From Elgaria multicarinata webbii (taxonomy: Eukaryota > Chordata > Lepidosauria > Squamata > Anguidae): DNA of 64,000 nucleotides. The stretch covers positions 3,423,001-3,487,000 of the forward strand of contig NC_086182.1 in the NCBI RefSeq assembly GCF_023053635.1, given 5' to 3'. Every line of letters begins with the position of its first letter. Position 1 is the stretch's first letter. Under the pieces are notes generated by a model that saw only the letters and a list, made by a program, of their open reading frames with translations, made no database searches and was not told where the DNA came from. Positions 1 through 13,900 of the stretch are shown here, in pieces. Position numbers and translations under genes: made by a program.

Positions 1-32
1 TTAGGCCGCCTTCAAAGCCCAGCCACACACAC

Positions 33-3000
33 CTGAAAGCAATGTTCCTCCGGGGTTGCAGACTGACTGAGCCACTGCACGGCTGGTTCAGGGTGTTGCG
101 CTTGAAGACGATGTAACGGTTGGTGTACGTGACCAGCAGGTCGAAGCCAAAGTTGAAGCCTGTCCATCGCCAACAATACTTGAAGAAATAAAAGTGACAA
201 TTGACTGAAGTACATTTAGGATTTTTCATTCTGGACTTGAATAGTTTGCCACGGGCCTATTTTGACACTTTAATGTGTGAGCTCAGCCTAGGAAGCCTGT
301 AATATTCTAATAGCTTCAGTTTAATTTTATTGCTTTAAAAAAGTTACATGGGTTATCAATGCAGTGGCGTGCTGGCATTTGTTAACTAGTTATACAATTT
401 TAAAAGAACTTAGAAAAATATTTGTGCTTACATCGCCATCCTTGGCAAGTTTTCTGCCACATCGCATACTACTTCCTTCAAGTTCCTCCTTGTTCATTTC
501 TTGAGGCCTTGAACATACAAAACAACCTTTTATAAAATGGCATTCTATCAAAAGAAACAGCAAACAAAGCAGCTTGTTCAATGTGGTGTATAAAACACCC
601 AAGCCAAACTGCAAATAAAATAAAGGTGTTTCCAACAGGGTGACGGCTTCTGCTCGCTAGTGGCATCACAAGCCCTTGCTCAACTATCCGTCTGAGCCGA
701 CCCTTGAGTTATGCAAGCTGCTCTTGCGCTGGTGTAGAGCGAACAATGCACTCAGCGTAGCAGCCTCTTGCAGGACACCATTACTGCAAAGGAGAGGTGG
801 AGGCGATGTTAGGGCAGCGGTTGAAAAGCTGGGTTTGTCAGCATCCTACTCTTCCTCAGGGCTCGTTTCTGGCTCGTACGCTGGCGTAACATTATACAAA
901 TGAAACACAAAGCAAAACTACTCCTGGTGGTCAATGGAGCGCCCCAGAGAACTCCGAGCCATAATGCTGATTCCCCCATGCTCCCCGGCCCCGCCAGCCA
1001 CAAGAGTCCAACTAAGTAAGTAGTCAATCACAGAACAGAGCTAGGAGTATAAGCACCTGATCAAGAAAACCCAGTTCACACATATTTAATTATCCCACTT
1101 TTGGGGGCTAACAAGCCCGCCCCCAAGATGACTTAGAATTAAATTACATGTTACGCAACCAATACACTGAAAATCTGAGGCTGTAAATATAAATAAAGCG
1201 AATAGAACTGGAGTTTGCAGATTAAAACAAAGACCAACGCAACAGGGGGAAACACATACCAGGGAGCTGCATCACTCTAATCTCAAACCATGCTGACTGG
1301 GGCAATGGGAGTTGTAGTCCAAAACATCTGGAGGACATCAGCTTGCCTACCCCGATCTAGATGTTTAACAAACCTAGTTTTTATGTTTTCCACCAGTTCA
1401 CCCAGAACAGACAGTAGTTTCACGGGTCTGTAGCTTAGCTTCCTGGTTACCCCCTAGATCCCTTTTTAAAAACCATGGGTATATCAACTACCTTTCACAA
1501 GAAAGCTGATTTTAATGACTAAGGGCGCAGTCCTATGGGTTGTACCCTCAATGATTGGAAGCCCCTGAACTCAAAGGTTATATAATCATTCTATGTAGGG
1601 CGGGAAGACCTTCACCTCCCTGTCCTCCCAAGATGGGCTTTTTCACCCATTTAGCTGGGGGCTCTTTGGCAATGAAGAGTAACTGAAACGCCCCCTTCTT
1701 TGAGGTCAACTTACCGAACTCAGAGAGTGGCCGGCGTATTCCTTTCTGCACCGGCAGCCGGAGAAAGGGAGTGGAGCTCCAATTCCTCCTTCTGAGGTTG
1801 AAGTGCTGCCTCCAACCTTGGACTGGGGCATTTGAAATGTCCTATGGTCCCTCAGACACTGTCTAGGAGCCATAGGATTGCTCCCATATTGTATAGTTGT
1901 GTTGGAAGGTCAACAAATTCACATTTAAATTCTGAAAGAATCCTTGGGTATATTTCATCTGTTACACTTATTTTTTCAGTTTAACAAACCTAGTTTTTAT
2001 TTTTTCCACCAGTTTACCCAGAACAGACAGTAGTTTCACGGGTCTGTAGCTTAGCTTCCTGGTTACCCCCTAGATCCCTTTTTAAAAACCATGGGTATAT
2101 CGACTACCTTTCACAAGAAAGCTGATTGAGATGAACTTCATGAGATGAACTTCATGAGATGAACTTCATCTCATTGCCTTCGGATGCTTTCCCGGAAGTG
2201 GTTCAGAAATGAAAACACTGACGCAAAGAATTCCTTCAGCTTCTCAACAATCTCCCTGTTCATGCCTGTGTCATCTAATGGTCTGCTTCCCTCACTGGAT
2301 TCCTGACAGGTTATTTGAGGGTTGATCGAAATTCTTCGCAATTCCCTCCTCTCTCCCTCTCTCTGCTTTCTTGACAACTTAATATTTCTTTTGCAGAGTG
2401 TTTGCACATCTTTTGTTCTCATTTGGGCAAGACATTGTAAAAGGAACTTTTCTTGCCTTTTAAGCTTACTTGGTTCTGCTTGTTAATCATGCTCACATTC
2501 TCTTGGACTTATCTGAACCTTTGCTCATCTTGGTATAACCAAGCATCTGATAGTGCAGTTTTAAATAACTTCCAAGTTATTTGACCCTCTTTCCCTTCCT
2601 TTTAATATATCCACTAATTTTTGAGGTGATTCTCAAATTCTGAAATTAAATGTGACCATGCTTGGCTTCAAGTTCAAATGTTAATTTGTATATTTGTTGA
2701 ATTTGATGGCCCTGTGCTCGGTCACCGCTCCCAAGCAGTTCAACAGAACTTACACGTTGCACTACCCTCAGCACCACTCAGAATTAAGTCCTGTAGCTAT
2801 GATTAACAATTCTAAGCCACGATAATTTATCTTTATTATGACCTACACATAAATTAATCTAGTGCATGCAAAGGAGTTGAAGTCACACATTGCATCCATT
2901 TTTTTCCTTTGTCTGCCTCCCTGATTTTTCTCACAGGATCAAGGGAGCAACAGTATGCCCTGCTGTACTAAATTACTTTTGGGGACTTTCTAAATTTACT

Positions 3001-4948
3001 ACTGAAGTGTTAGAATTCTGGGATATCATCTGCACCAGCAGGCAAACATTTACCCTGATTTTTTCCCCAAACTGAAAGACTTAAAATCAGTATAATCATC
3101 TGCTTGGACTTCAGGAATGCCATGTGCATCAGTATTGAACATCTTTGTTCAGTCAGGCCATGGGTTCATCAAATCCAACAGCTCTCTCAAGTCTCAGGCA
3201 GAGATTTTCCTACACAATAGGAAAAATACACAACCCTCAGTTGAAGCCGCCGCCTGAACCCCAACGGAGCCAGGTAAGTGGGGGGGAGGGGGGCCCAGGC
3301 CTCAAGCCAGAAGCAGGCCTGGGCCTCAGTTGAAGCTGCTGCCCAGACCGCGATGGAGCCAGGGAAGCCCCCCTCCCCCTTACCTGGCTCCTAACCCTAA
3401 CCCTGGGCCTCAGTTGAAGCCGCCGCCCGGACTGCGACAGAGCCAGGTAAGTGGGGGGGAGGGAGGCCCAGGCCTCAAGCCAGAAGCAGGCCTGGGCCTC
3501 AGTTGACGCTGCCACCCAGACTGCGATGGAGCCAGGGAAGCCCCCCTCCCCCCTTACCTGGCTCCGCCGCCATCTCCACACAGACTGTGGCGGCAGTGGT
3601 GCCAGGTAAGCCCCCCTCCCCCTCCCCTTACCTGGGTCCGGAGCTTCGGAACGGTCCAAATCGCTTCGGATCATTCCGCTCCGCGCCAATCTGGACCTTC
3701 CCCGATCCACTCCAGAATCGGGCTTTGGAGGTCCAGATCGGCCCGCTACACTTTGGATCCGGGGATCCGTAACGGAGCACAGCCCTGTAAATGATGACAT
3801 ATTTTCCCACAGATGGAGAGATCTCAATGCACAAAATGAACTTGAGTAGCCAAACAGGCTCTGATAGTTTACAGCCTGTGCTGTAGAGAGTAGCCTGCAT
3901 AGCACAAAGTGCTCCCAACGTCCTTAACATTACAACAAAATCTCTGGTGTACACATCGGTATCAAAAATAAAAGTTCTCCGCTTTCACTTATGTAACGTC
4001 TTTAGCAATGCTCACCACTGCATGTATCTTAAGGAAGTGAAAAAGTGTTCATATATATCACACTGAAAAAGCCAATTCCAATGCCTTTCCCTGTTTTGCT
4101 AAATGAATATCCAACTGAAGTATTCACTCACAGAACCAAGGCTCCCTCCACAAATCTGACGCCCACAATGCCAATTGTCAGCCCCATCTCACCTAAGTTC
4201 TCTATGACCTGCAGGAGGGTTAATTTTTTCACTCTGTTCTGGCTTTGCAGAAGGCAGGTGCAGCTCAAGAGATGCTGAAAAAAACTCCCCTTCTCCTGAG
4301 TCTCTGGCACGTGCAGAGACACAAGGAGAGGGGAAGAGTCTTTTCTTATTGTTTGCACTGGAACTTTTGGAGAAGTGACCAAGCAGCCGAGCCCCCTCTC
4401 ACCACTCCCTTCTCCAACACCACCACGCATAGGCACAGACAAGTCAGGAGGATGGTGAGGACCACAAAGTGGTTAATGCACCAAGCCAAAGTTTCGGGAC
4501 CTCTGCATGCAAACACCCCCAAAGGCTGGAACGCTTGAATGTAAAGAGCTATTTAGTCACACTTACTTTCCCTCTTTCATTCCTACTTTTGCCTTCCAAG
4601 TGCTTGTATCAGAAAAGGGGACGCACTAACACATTATAGGGAAAGGGGTGCACTATACATACCCAATATCATTGTCTTGTTCTGCTCTGAGCATGGCAAA
4701 CCACTGCTGTTTGTAAACAGAGGACAGCCATTCTAAAATTTAAAAAGATCAAAGTGGGTCTTTTACGGATGGGGCATGTTGAGCAGCACTTAAAACCTTT
4801 AACTTCAAATTTATACATATTCATCATTAGTAATGACTAGATCACAGACCATCTAATCTAATACCACCCTATTCTATCTTAAACCACTCAGCTGGTATCA
4901 AAGTGAAATGAAGGAAAGGGTTCCACTGTTTGAGAGGTCACAGTTAAA

Positions 4949-4983
<35 letters not shown>

Positions 4984-7900
4984 AACTGTGGTTTAAACTG
5001 AGTGAACTGTTTGACACTTTGAGGAAGTTGTGGGGAAAGAAAGTTGTGTTGTGTTTTAGTGTGGCAAGACGTTTTAACAGAAAATTATGCAATTAAATTG
5101 ACGGAGAATTATTTGTTATTTATTAACATTTATATACCTCCTTTTTTCTAAAGCACCATCAAGGCAGTGCCTGACAATGTTAAATAATAAAACCTAAAAC
5201 AATAATATTAAAACCAGTAAAAAATTAAACCAGTTAAACTACAAAATGCAAAAGGCTAAATTAAAAAGATACATTCTCACGCCCTTTATGGGGGTCAATT
5301 GCAGTTCTTGAGGGAGTGTATTTCACTGTTTGGGAGTGACGCAGGAGAAAGTCCTTTGACACATGCCTGACCAAATGGCCTCTGCAGGTAATGATGCCCT
5401 CAAAAAGGCCTCTTCTGCAGGTCTTAATAACCAAACAGGGTTATTAAGACCTGTCATATGAGACAGGGGCTGGGTTCAGACAATACGACAACCCATACTG
5501 ATGAGTATGGATTCTTGATGAAACCTGGGTTATCATGTTGCCTGAACCCAACCATGCTAACAAACCATGGTATATTACCCATGAACAACCCATGAAGAGA
5601 ACCCATGGTTTGTTATTGTGACTGGATTCAGACAACATGATAACCCACTTTTCAAAAACCACCCACGATTCAATGACAACCCACACTCAACCCTTGAGGC
5701 AGATTCTAAGCCATTTAGGGCTTTAAAAGTTAAAATGAACACCTTGAATTGAGCCAAGAAAGTAGATGGCAATCAGTACAGGTCTTTAAAGGCAGATGTA
5801 ATATGATCCTGATGCCATGCATTGGTTAGCAGCTTAGCTCCTGCATTTTTCACCAATTGAAGCTTTGGGATACTCTTCAAGGTTAGCTCCACGTAGAGCA
5901 CATTGCAATAGCCAAAGCATGATGTAATAAAGGCATGCATAATTGTTGCCAAGTTAGACTCAGGAAAGGTTGCAGATGATTCAGCAAGCACAATTATGCA
6001 AACACACTCATTGCCACTGCTGCCACCTAAAGAACAAGCAGCACGTCCAAGCTATGGACCGGATCCTTTTGGGGAGTGCTACCCCTTCCAGAACAGGGTG
6101 GATCCCAATTCCCAAGCCAGGCTTTCTACTAACAAACAACAACAAACTGAAGAAGGCTGAATGAAGAGATGAGAACAGGATGAACTGGCAGGTGCTGACA
6201 TTCAGTTTAAGGAGAAGGTGATGATTTACAGCTTGAGCCCATTCTAACTGGGATTCAAGGATGACTCAAATAGTGATAAGAGGGACAGATTAGCCTTCCC
6301 CAGCCTCATGCCCTCCAGAAGTTTTGGACTATAACTCACTGTCCCTGGCCATTGAGCATGCTGGTAGGGGCTGATAGGAGTTGTAGTCCAAAACATCTGG
6401 AGGGCACCAGATTGGAAAAGGCTGGGAGAGATAAATTTGGTTTTCAGAGCATAAAATTAAATAGAAACCATTAGAGGACAAACACAATCTAACCACAAAC
6501 GAGTGTTTGGTCTTTAACTGAAACTGGACTAACTAGTTTCAAACTACTGATTGGCCAGTTTTACACAATGGAACCATGAGCTCTATGGTGCCAAACATAT
6601 TCCTGTATTCCAAATGCACATAAAATACATTGAATGTACTGTGAAAAAAGACATATTTCAGTTATGACAGTCAATACATGTGAAATCTGAACCCAAACCT
6701 CTCAGACCCCAAGTCCAGAACTCTATCTACTTAATTACCTGTCCCTGCATTTAACTGGGTGCAATACAGAGGGAACTAAATTCCCAAATCCATCTAGTAG
6801 AGGTTCCAAAGATCCTGCAGTAACACCAAGACTTTCAACTGCAGTCCAACCCCAAATTCTACTTGCTCTTCAAACACTCTCCACATTAGCAAACTGGTTC
6901 TGAATACATGAGTAGTTCCCTCACTATAGTGAAGTCTGGCAGCACTCTGTGTCTGGTACTGGGGAGGAGAGGTCAAGGGGGGGGGGGAGAGAACTACTTC
7001 ATTCCTACCTGCAGGTATCAGACCATCTCGCTCAACAATTCTTGCTGATGCCAGATCGCTGACTATATACTGCAGCCTGAGATGTCTGAACACTGTCAAA
7101 AATGGACTTCCTTGTTCGGATTCCAAGAATGAGATGCCATCTTCAAAACCTGCAATGTCACAGTAAATCATTACTAGTTCATAAACATTTTGGTAATGCA
7201 TCTATTAGACAAACTATATATTGTTAATCAGTTGTTCAGTAAGTGGTGGGCTTTGCATTCTGCAAGCAAAGCTGACTAATCTCAAAATTGTTTCAATTTG
7301 AAGGAAGATATATTTTCAACCAACGTGCTTTAATTCAATTAGGTCCTGATTTGTTTTTTGTTTTTAAGTGTTCATGGTCATACCTACTCTGATACAAACT
7401 AATGGAAAGCAGAAATGGGAGTATGGGAAGAATAGAATTATGGACCAAGACAACAAGTAAAATATGGAAGCGTCTTAGCCTATGTGGAACAATCTATTTA
7501 TGAAGTGCCAGCTTGCACAAAAAGAGAACTTTAGATTTTCAACATGCCACTTGTTCCCAAACCCAAGAACTGCAGAAATACCATTTTTGTGCTTGGAAAA
7601 CCAGACATCTGCTTCACTTAAAAGCTGTTTTAGTGATCCATTCCAAGAAGGCACCAGCTGAAGGAACATCCACTAGACAAAAAAACAAACTGCTGTAAGC
7701 TGAAACTATTCAGTGGGAAAGCTGGATTTTACTGCAAACACACACATTCTGTTTTAACTAGAAATAGAAGAAACTAGATAGACTATTGGTATGCATTTGG
7801 GTATAAAGGCATCATAATAACAGCTGATTAAACCTGGTTTGGTGCAAGTCAACCCTTTGGGCACCTTAGTCATTACCTTCTTGAGAGCAGTATATACATC

Positions 7901-10900
7901 CATCTCCACTTGCATGACAAACAGGTTAGAGGAACTGATCAGCTGTTTCATGAGGTTTATACTGCAACAAAAAAAATGGTACATGAACTGAGTTTAAGCC
8001 ATTGGGATTGTTTGCATTGTATTCTGTTACACTATCTCATGGTAGTGCACGGTAGCTGAAATCTCTATACCTGAGTTCTTTGAAGAGTTCCACACTCTGG
8101 TGAGTCATCAGGTTGTTCAAGAGCCATTCAAGGGACCTTGATTTAAAACAAATCAGTCCTTTCAGAGTGCACAGAAATATGCAGTAATTGTATTTTATCC
8201 AAGAATGGATATTTTAAACAACTTGTAGAGCCCATTTTTAACTCCCAATTACTCTAAGCCATCACCATATACTATGCAGCTCCCCACATGCCAAAGCCTA
8301 CCGGCTCTGCTACGACACCCTTCATTCCCATAATGGATTGCATTCCCACATTATAAAGTGTCACTTTGAGATTATTTATGCTTCCTGTGTCATCCTTCTA
8401 GTGATGTGGGGCAGAAAATGTTCCAAGCTGGAAAAAAATTCCAGTGCTTTATTTTTCTGGAGAAAATGTTCTGTTTTGTAAGTTCATTAGTAATAATGAA
8501 TGGATGGCATTGCAAATACAATATCAGACAAATCTGGCAGTTTCAAAGATGCAATTGTTTCTCAGGTGATTATTCCTAGCAGCTTTGTGAGTGAATTATG
8601 TATATGTTTCAGTAAGAAATGGAACCAATAAGTAGTGGCAGTGAAACTGAAGGTGCCCCAACCATCATAGTGGAAGCAAGTTGAATTCTGTTGAAACAGA
8701 TGAATGGTTCTCAGTGTATCATGGGTTGTGAAAATTACTGCAGCTTCCCCCAACCTGGTGCCCTCCATGCTGACTGAAGGACACTGATAGCTATAGTCCA
8801 ATGTATCTGGAGGGAACCAGGATGCAGAAGGGTGAATTAATGTGCTTTAATTTTTTCCATCAAATATTTCAAGCCACATAGTTGTGGTTTTTCAAGATAA
8901 TTTTTTTTAACACGGGGTACTTTTTTAGCTTTGTTTAGTTTACTTAGTAAACATACTAAATTAGTGATTTATGCTCTAGTGATTTTCTGACGCAAACTGA
9001 AAAAAGTTCTCATACAAACGACCCAATGCAATTTCATTTGCGTTGGAAATTGCATCCTAATTTGCACAGGACTCCCCCCCCCCAGAAAACCCACATCCTT
9101 CCACCATTCTTTTATTCCCAATGTCCACAATAATCAAACATCCCAACTGCCTCAGGCAGAAATGACCATAGCTCAAGACTATTATCCTTTCAAATACTTT
9201 TTTCAACTCTACAATTCTAATACTTTACTTTTCTAAAGCTAATTGTTTTTGGTTTTTTTACATTTACATACATATCCTGAATAAGATGCTTTTAAAAGTG
9301 AAGTAGAAATGGAGGAATAAAATGTAAACATGCCTATGAAGAAACCATGTTAGATGCTTCCTTAGGTAAAGGCCCAGGAAAAATCTCACTAATTTTAAAA
9401 ATGTCTCCTCAGTAAAGGTTATTTCAAGGCATATGCTAAATGCTGATACTTACTTTTTCTTCAAAGAATCTAACCCATATGTCCCAGCAGAATTATAGTA
9501 ACTGCACACAGTTTTCACATTAATGGTTTCTTTCATTGTCTCACCACATTGCTGTATTAAGCCATCCTGTAAATGCACATTGAAGAAATCTTAAATGTGA
9601 AGCCTAAATGCTGTATGCGATCCACTCCCCAAAATTAGGCTAGCAAGAAGTTGACAATTACCTACAGATAGTTGCTTGTTTGGGTGAGATTAGATATACC
9701 TCCAAACTAATTACTTTCAAGGCAAGACTTTGCACTGTTAGACAATATTTTCATATTAGAGGAAGAAATGGAAAAGGTTTGGAATCCTAGAGTTTACTTT
9801 TGAGGGTCACAGTTGCCCTCATATTTTGGAACATATTTCCAAATGTCACACAAGGAGCAGCGATGTGTGCTCCGGCTGGCAGCAGCAATCAAACGTATAA
9901 AGAGAGTCTCTTTCCCAAGAACCCTTAGAAGGGATTGTATATCCGCCCGGAGAAGTGGCAGAATATTGTGGGGATATTTAAAAGGAGAGCTATATGGCAT
10001 TTATAAAACGGGATTCCTTTTATAGCTGCAAAGCTGAATATTTTATGAATGCCCTGGAATTGACAAACTGAAGGGGGATTGCAAAATAACAGTAGCCATT
10101 TCCACTTACCAACTGCAGCATACTGGCTGCTGCCAGGAGGGCAATGACTCGGCTAGGATTTATTAATACTTCATCTCGATACAGTGAGCCAAATGCTACC
10201 TGTAAAGCTAAGGAAAAAAACAACCCATCATAGCAGCCAAAACCAAAAGGAAGGTTGACTGCATACAGACAACGCATGCTTTGTAACTTAATGAGTCTTA
10301 ATGAGTTACACAGGTGCTTAATGTGACATATGAACATGTTAAAATAAAGAAACCTCTAAGACAGACAAGTTTAAACATAGCAGAATACCAAAAGTCATAC
10401 AAACAGCAGCTAGAGACCGTTTAAAATAGAATGCAAGCTCTGATTAGGAAAAAATGTAAAGATTTTGCTTATAAAGCAGCAAAAACCAGACACTCCCACA
10501 GATATTAAAAAAGCACAATCAATTCTTGGTTCTTATAATTTTGTATCTTTACCTTAAAAACACTGAAGTTTAAGTCAGAAATTTAAGCATGTAGTGAAGA
10601 TCACTATTCATGGCAACAGCATTAGAAATGAAGGCACATGCCCCATGAAAATTGGTGGGATCCATTTTTTCTATACACAATATTTTCACAGTTCCAGGCA
10701 GATGTGCATCCTAATGTCTAACCACCAACTATAAAATGTAACAGCTTTAAATGAAGCCAGTTTTTTTAAGCACATACCTACTCTTACATTTTTATTTAGA
10801 ACACTGATATACTGTCTATCACCAAAACCGACGATATTGCCTGCTTGTCCACTTATGAACACAATTCAAAGAGCTGATAACTTTCAAGCTGTCAGTAGCC

Positions 10901-13900
10901 TGGGCCCAAGGTACTTAAAGGACCGCCTCCTTCAAAATGATCCTGCCTGTCCACTCAAGGCAAGCTGGGAAGTCTCCTTGCTTGATTCAACCAATCTGAA
11001 GCACAGCCGATGGGAAAGGGCCTCCTCTGCTGCAGCCCCTCGTCTTTGAAATTCTACATTCCTGGATATTTGTCTGGCCCCACCCCCCACTGATAGTTCA
11101 TCATCAGCTCAAGATAGGTTCATTCTTGCAGGCCCTTGTCCTGTCCATTGTTTGAGTCAGGATTTTGGGGTTTTTTATGCTGTTAAAATCAGCAAAATCA
11201 TTTGCCACCGCTGTTTATTTTAACAGTTTGATAACTTGAGCTGCTTAGCTATTTATGTTTGTCATCATGGTTGTCTCAAAATGAATTGAAAAGGTTATAT
11301 ACAAATATTCAACAATAATGAGGCTTCATCCCGCTGTTCTACCTTAGGTGAAGTTAATATAAACACACTGACACACTTAGTTTTCACTTTACACAAACAC
11401 TGCACACTGCTCCTGGAGATTTTACTTCTGAATGTTTTAAACAGTACAGCAACTTAATTATAAGGATGATCTTATCTACCATCAAGGATGGAAGGGTTTT
11501 TACCCCTATGACCTCAAAACAGTTTTTTCCACTGATGGCCTCAAAATTTCCAGACTTTTTACATTTCTATTCTTCACTGACCATTTCTAAAGGCTAGAAG
11601 AGTTCCAATTGTGCCTGCCTAGCTTGTTTAATACTGCCCCTAAATGGAGTAATCAATTTTCCAATGAATTTCCTAAAAATATCAGTTTTGCTAAAGAGTA
11701 ACATTTTTGGAATAAGATAAAACACTGGAATGCCTCTCCCAAGATGACCAACTATTATGATGATCCAAATAATGTTTTAATTTGCAACTTCTACTGGTGA
11801 TTTTTTTTAACAAAAAAAATTCTTAGATGACTTAGTACACAATTACTCAGCCCTCATTTCCTGGCACAAGCAGGACCGAGTGAGCGCACTCCTGCTTTCT
11901 GTAAACAACCTATAATCACCTCCTTCATGGATTATTATTATTATTATTATTTATTTATTTATATAGCACCATCAATGTACATGGTGTTGTACAGCGTAAA
12001 ACAGTAAATAGCAAGACCGTGCCGCATAGGCTTACATTCTACTAAAATCATAGTAAAGCAATAAAGAGGGGAAGAGAATGCAAACAGGCACAGGGTAGGG
12101 TAAACAGGCACTGGGTAGGGTAAAACTAACAGTATAAAGTCCAAACAACATCAAGTTTAAAAGCTTTAGGAAAGAGAAAAGTTTTTAGCTGAGCTTTAAA
12201 GTTGCGGTTGAGCTTGTAGATCTCAAATGTTCTGGAAGAGCGTTCCAGGCGTAAGGGGCAGCAGGAGAGAAGGGACGAAGCCGAGCAAGGGAAGTAGAGA
12301 CCCTTGGGCAGGCGAGAAACATGGCATCAGAGGAGCGAAGAGCACGAGCGGGGCAATAGTGTGAGATGAGAGAGGAGAGATAAGAGAGGAAAGGTTGTGA
12401 GTGTGATGTCCAAACATGGACATGTTGGGCTGTTTAGGGATTAAACAACCCACAATTAACCCCCAAACAAACTGTAGGTTAAGGGTTACACAACCCAAAG
12501 TGTCTGGATTTGAATATCGTTCTCACAATCTATGAATGCGGTGGTCACACATCGTTCACTTGCTTGCCCCTGCCAGCCAAATTGTGGGTTAATTAATTCA
12601 CAAAATCATGTTATGTGAGAACTGAGTCAATGAGTTGGATCCATAGTCAGCGTAGACCCACTCAAATCAACGGGACCTAAGTTAACTAAGATTAACTTAT
12701 GTCCCATTGATTTAAATTGTCCTACTCAAAGTATGGTTAAGTCTGAATCCAACCCACTACTTGCTGGAAAAAAATACCAATAATGATCCTTTGCTTACCT
12801 TCAATATCAATATTCTGATCAGGGATTTCCAATTCTATTGTATCCATTCCTGATTCCCTCCAGGAACCGCTGAACATACTCGAAAAGTAGCCAGACTACA
12901 AAAAGAAAGGCCATGCATTTACTTTGTTGTTGTTTTTTAATGATAAAAGCAACTACATTATACAATATTCTAATTTTGCATAATGTAATTTTGCCATATT
13001 TCAAGATCAGGAGTGCCGATAGTAGGAAATATTGCCACTTATATATGGAAGAGATCTTCTCTCACAGTTACTCTTGGTGTGGAAATATTTAACTAAAATG
13101 TCAAGCACATTTTTGTTTAACCTATACTTTATGAAGTTGAGAACAATGTTCCCTCCCTCCTCCGCAGCACCCTGGCTTCAGGGCTCCAATTCTGGTTAAA
13201 ATAAACCCCAGTTTCACTTTGCATATGAAATGGGAAACTGTGCTGTTTCAAGAAAACAAATTCAAACTGTGGTTTCAGATCCTAGTTCCTAAACCAACAT
13301 TACTCCACAGTTTCCTATTATGGACATGCTGTGGTTTACTTAAACCAGGAATTAAGTGACAAAGTCAGCACATGAAAGGAAGAGCGAGGGAAGTGTGTAT
13401 GGGCCTGGTGCTTGTTCCTGGCTTCTTAAACCATCGTTTATGAAACTGGGATGACAGTCTGAACCAATCCAAACAGTACTAATCAAAACAAAAAAGAAAG
13501 AAAAGTTAACGAGCGTCCAGAATATATAATGCTGTCTGAAACATGGCTGAAAAAGCCTGCAGGAATGAATGTGTAGTGGAACTGGAGAAGTAACTGCATG
13601 CAAGACATACAAATTTACAAGCGTGGTCCTGTACTACAGATACATTGCTATATGCACACGTACAGTTAAGTGTACGTAAATTAATGTACACATACACATA
13701 CACCATTTAAGTATACCTTTTTATTAAAGTGCAATTCATATAAAACTAGAATAAGCTAGTTTTCCATCCAATGAGGTGAAAAATACTGCTTTACTAGAAC
13801 TTTCCATCACAGCAGGTGACCCCATTATGAGACACTATCACTCACTGAAGTTTACCTGAGAGATTAAAAAAATAAAGTCTATTTGTACAGCAGTATATTC

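Noticed and set aside
3392-3404. TAACCCTAACCCT as an interstitial telomere
   Set aside because: Only about two units, inside a repetitive element; too short to call telomeric.
3237-3905. 222-codon minus-strand frame
   Set aside because: It falls within the GC-rich, tandemly repeated hAT-like element; the arginine/serine-rich translation has no domain.
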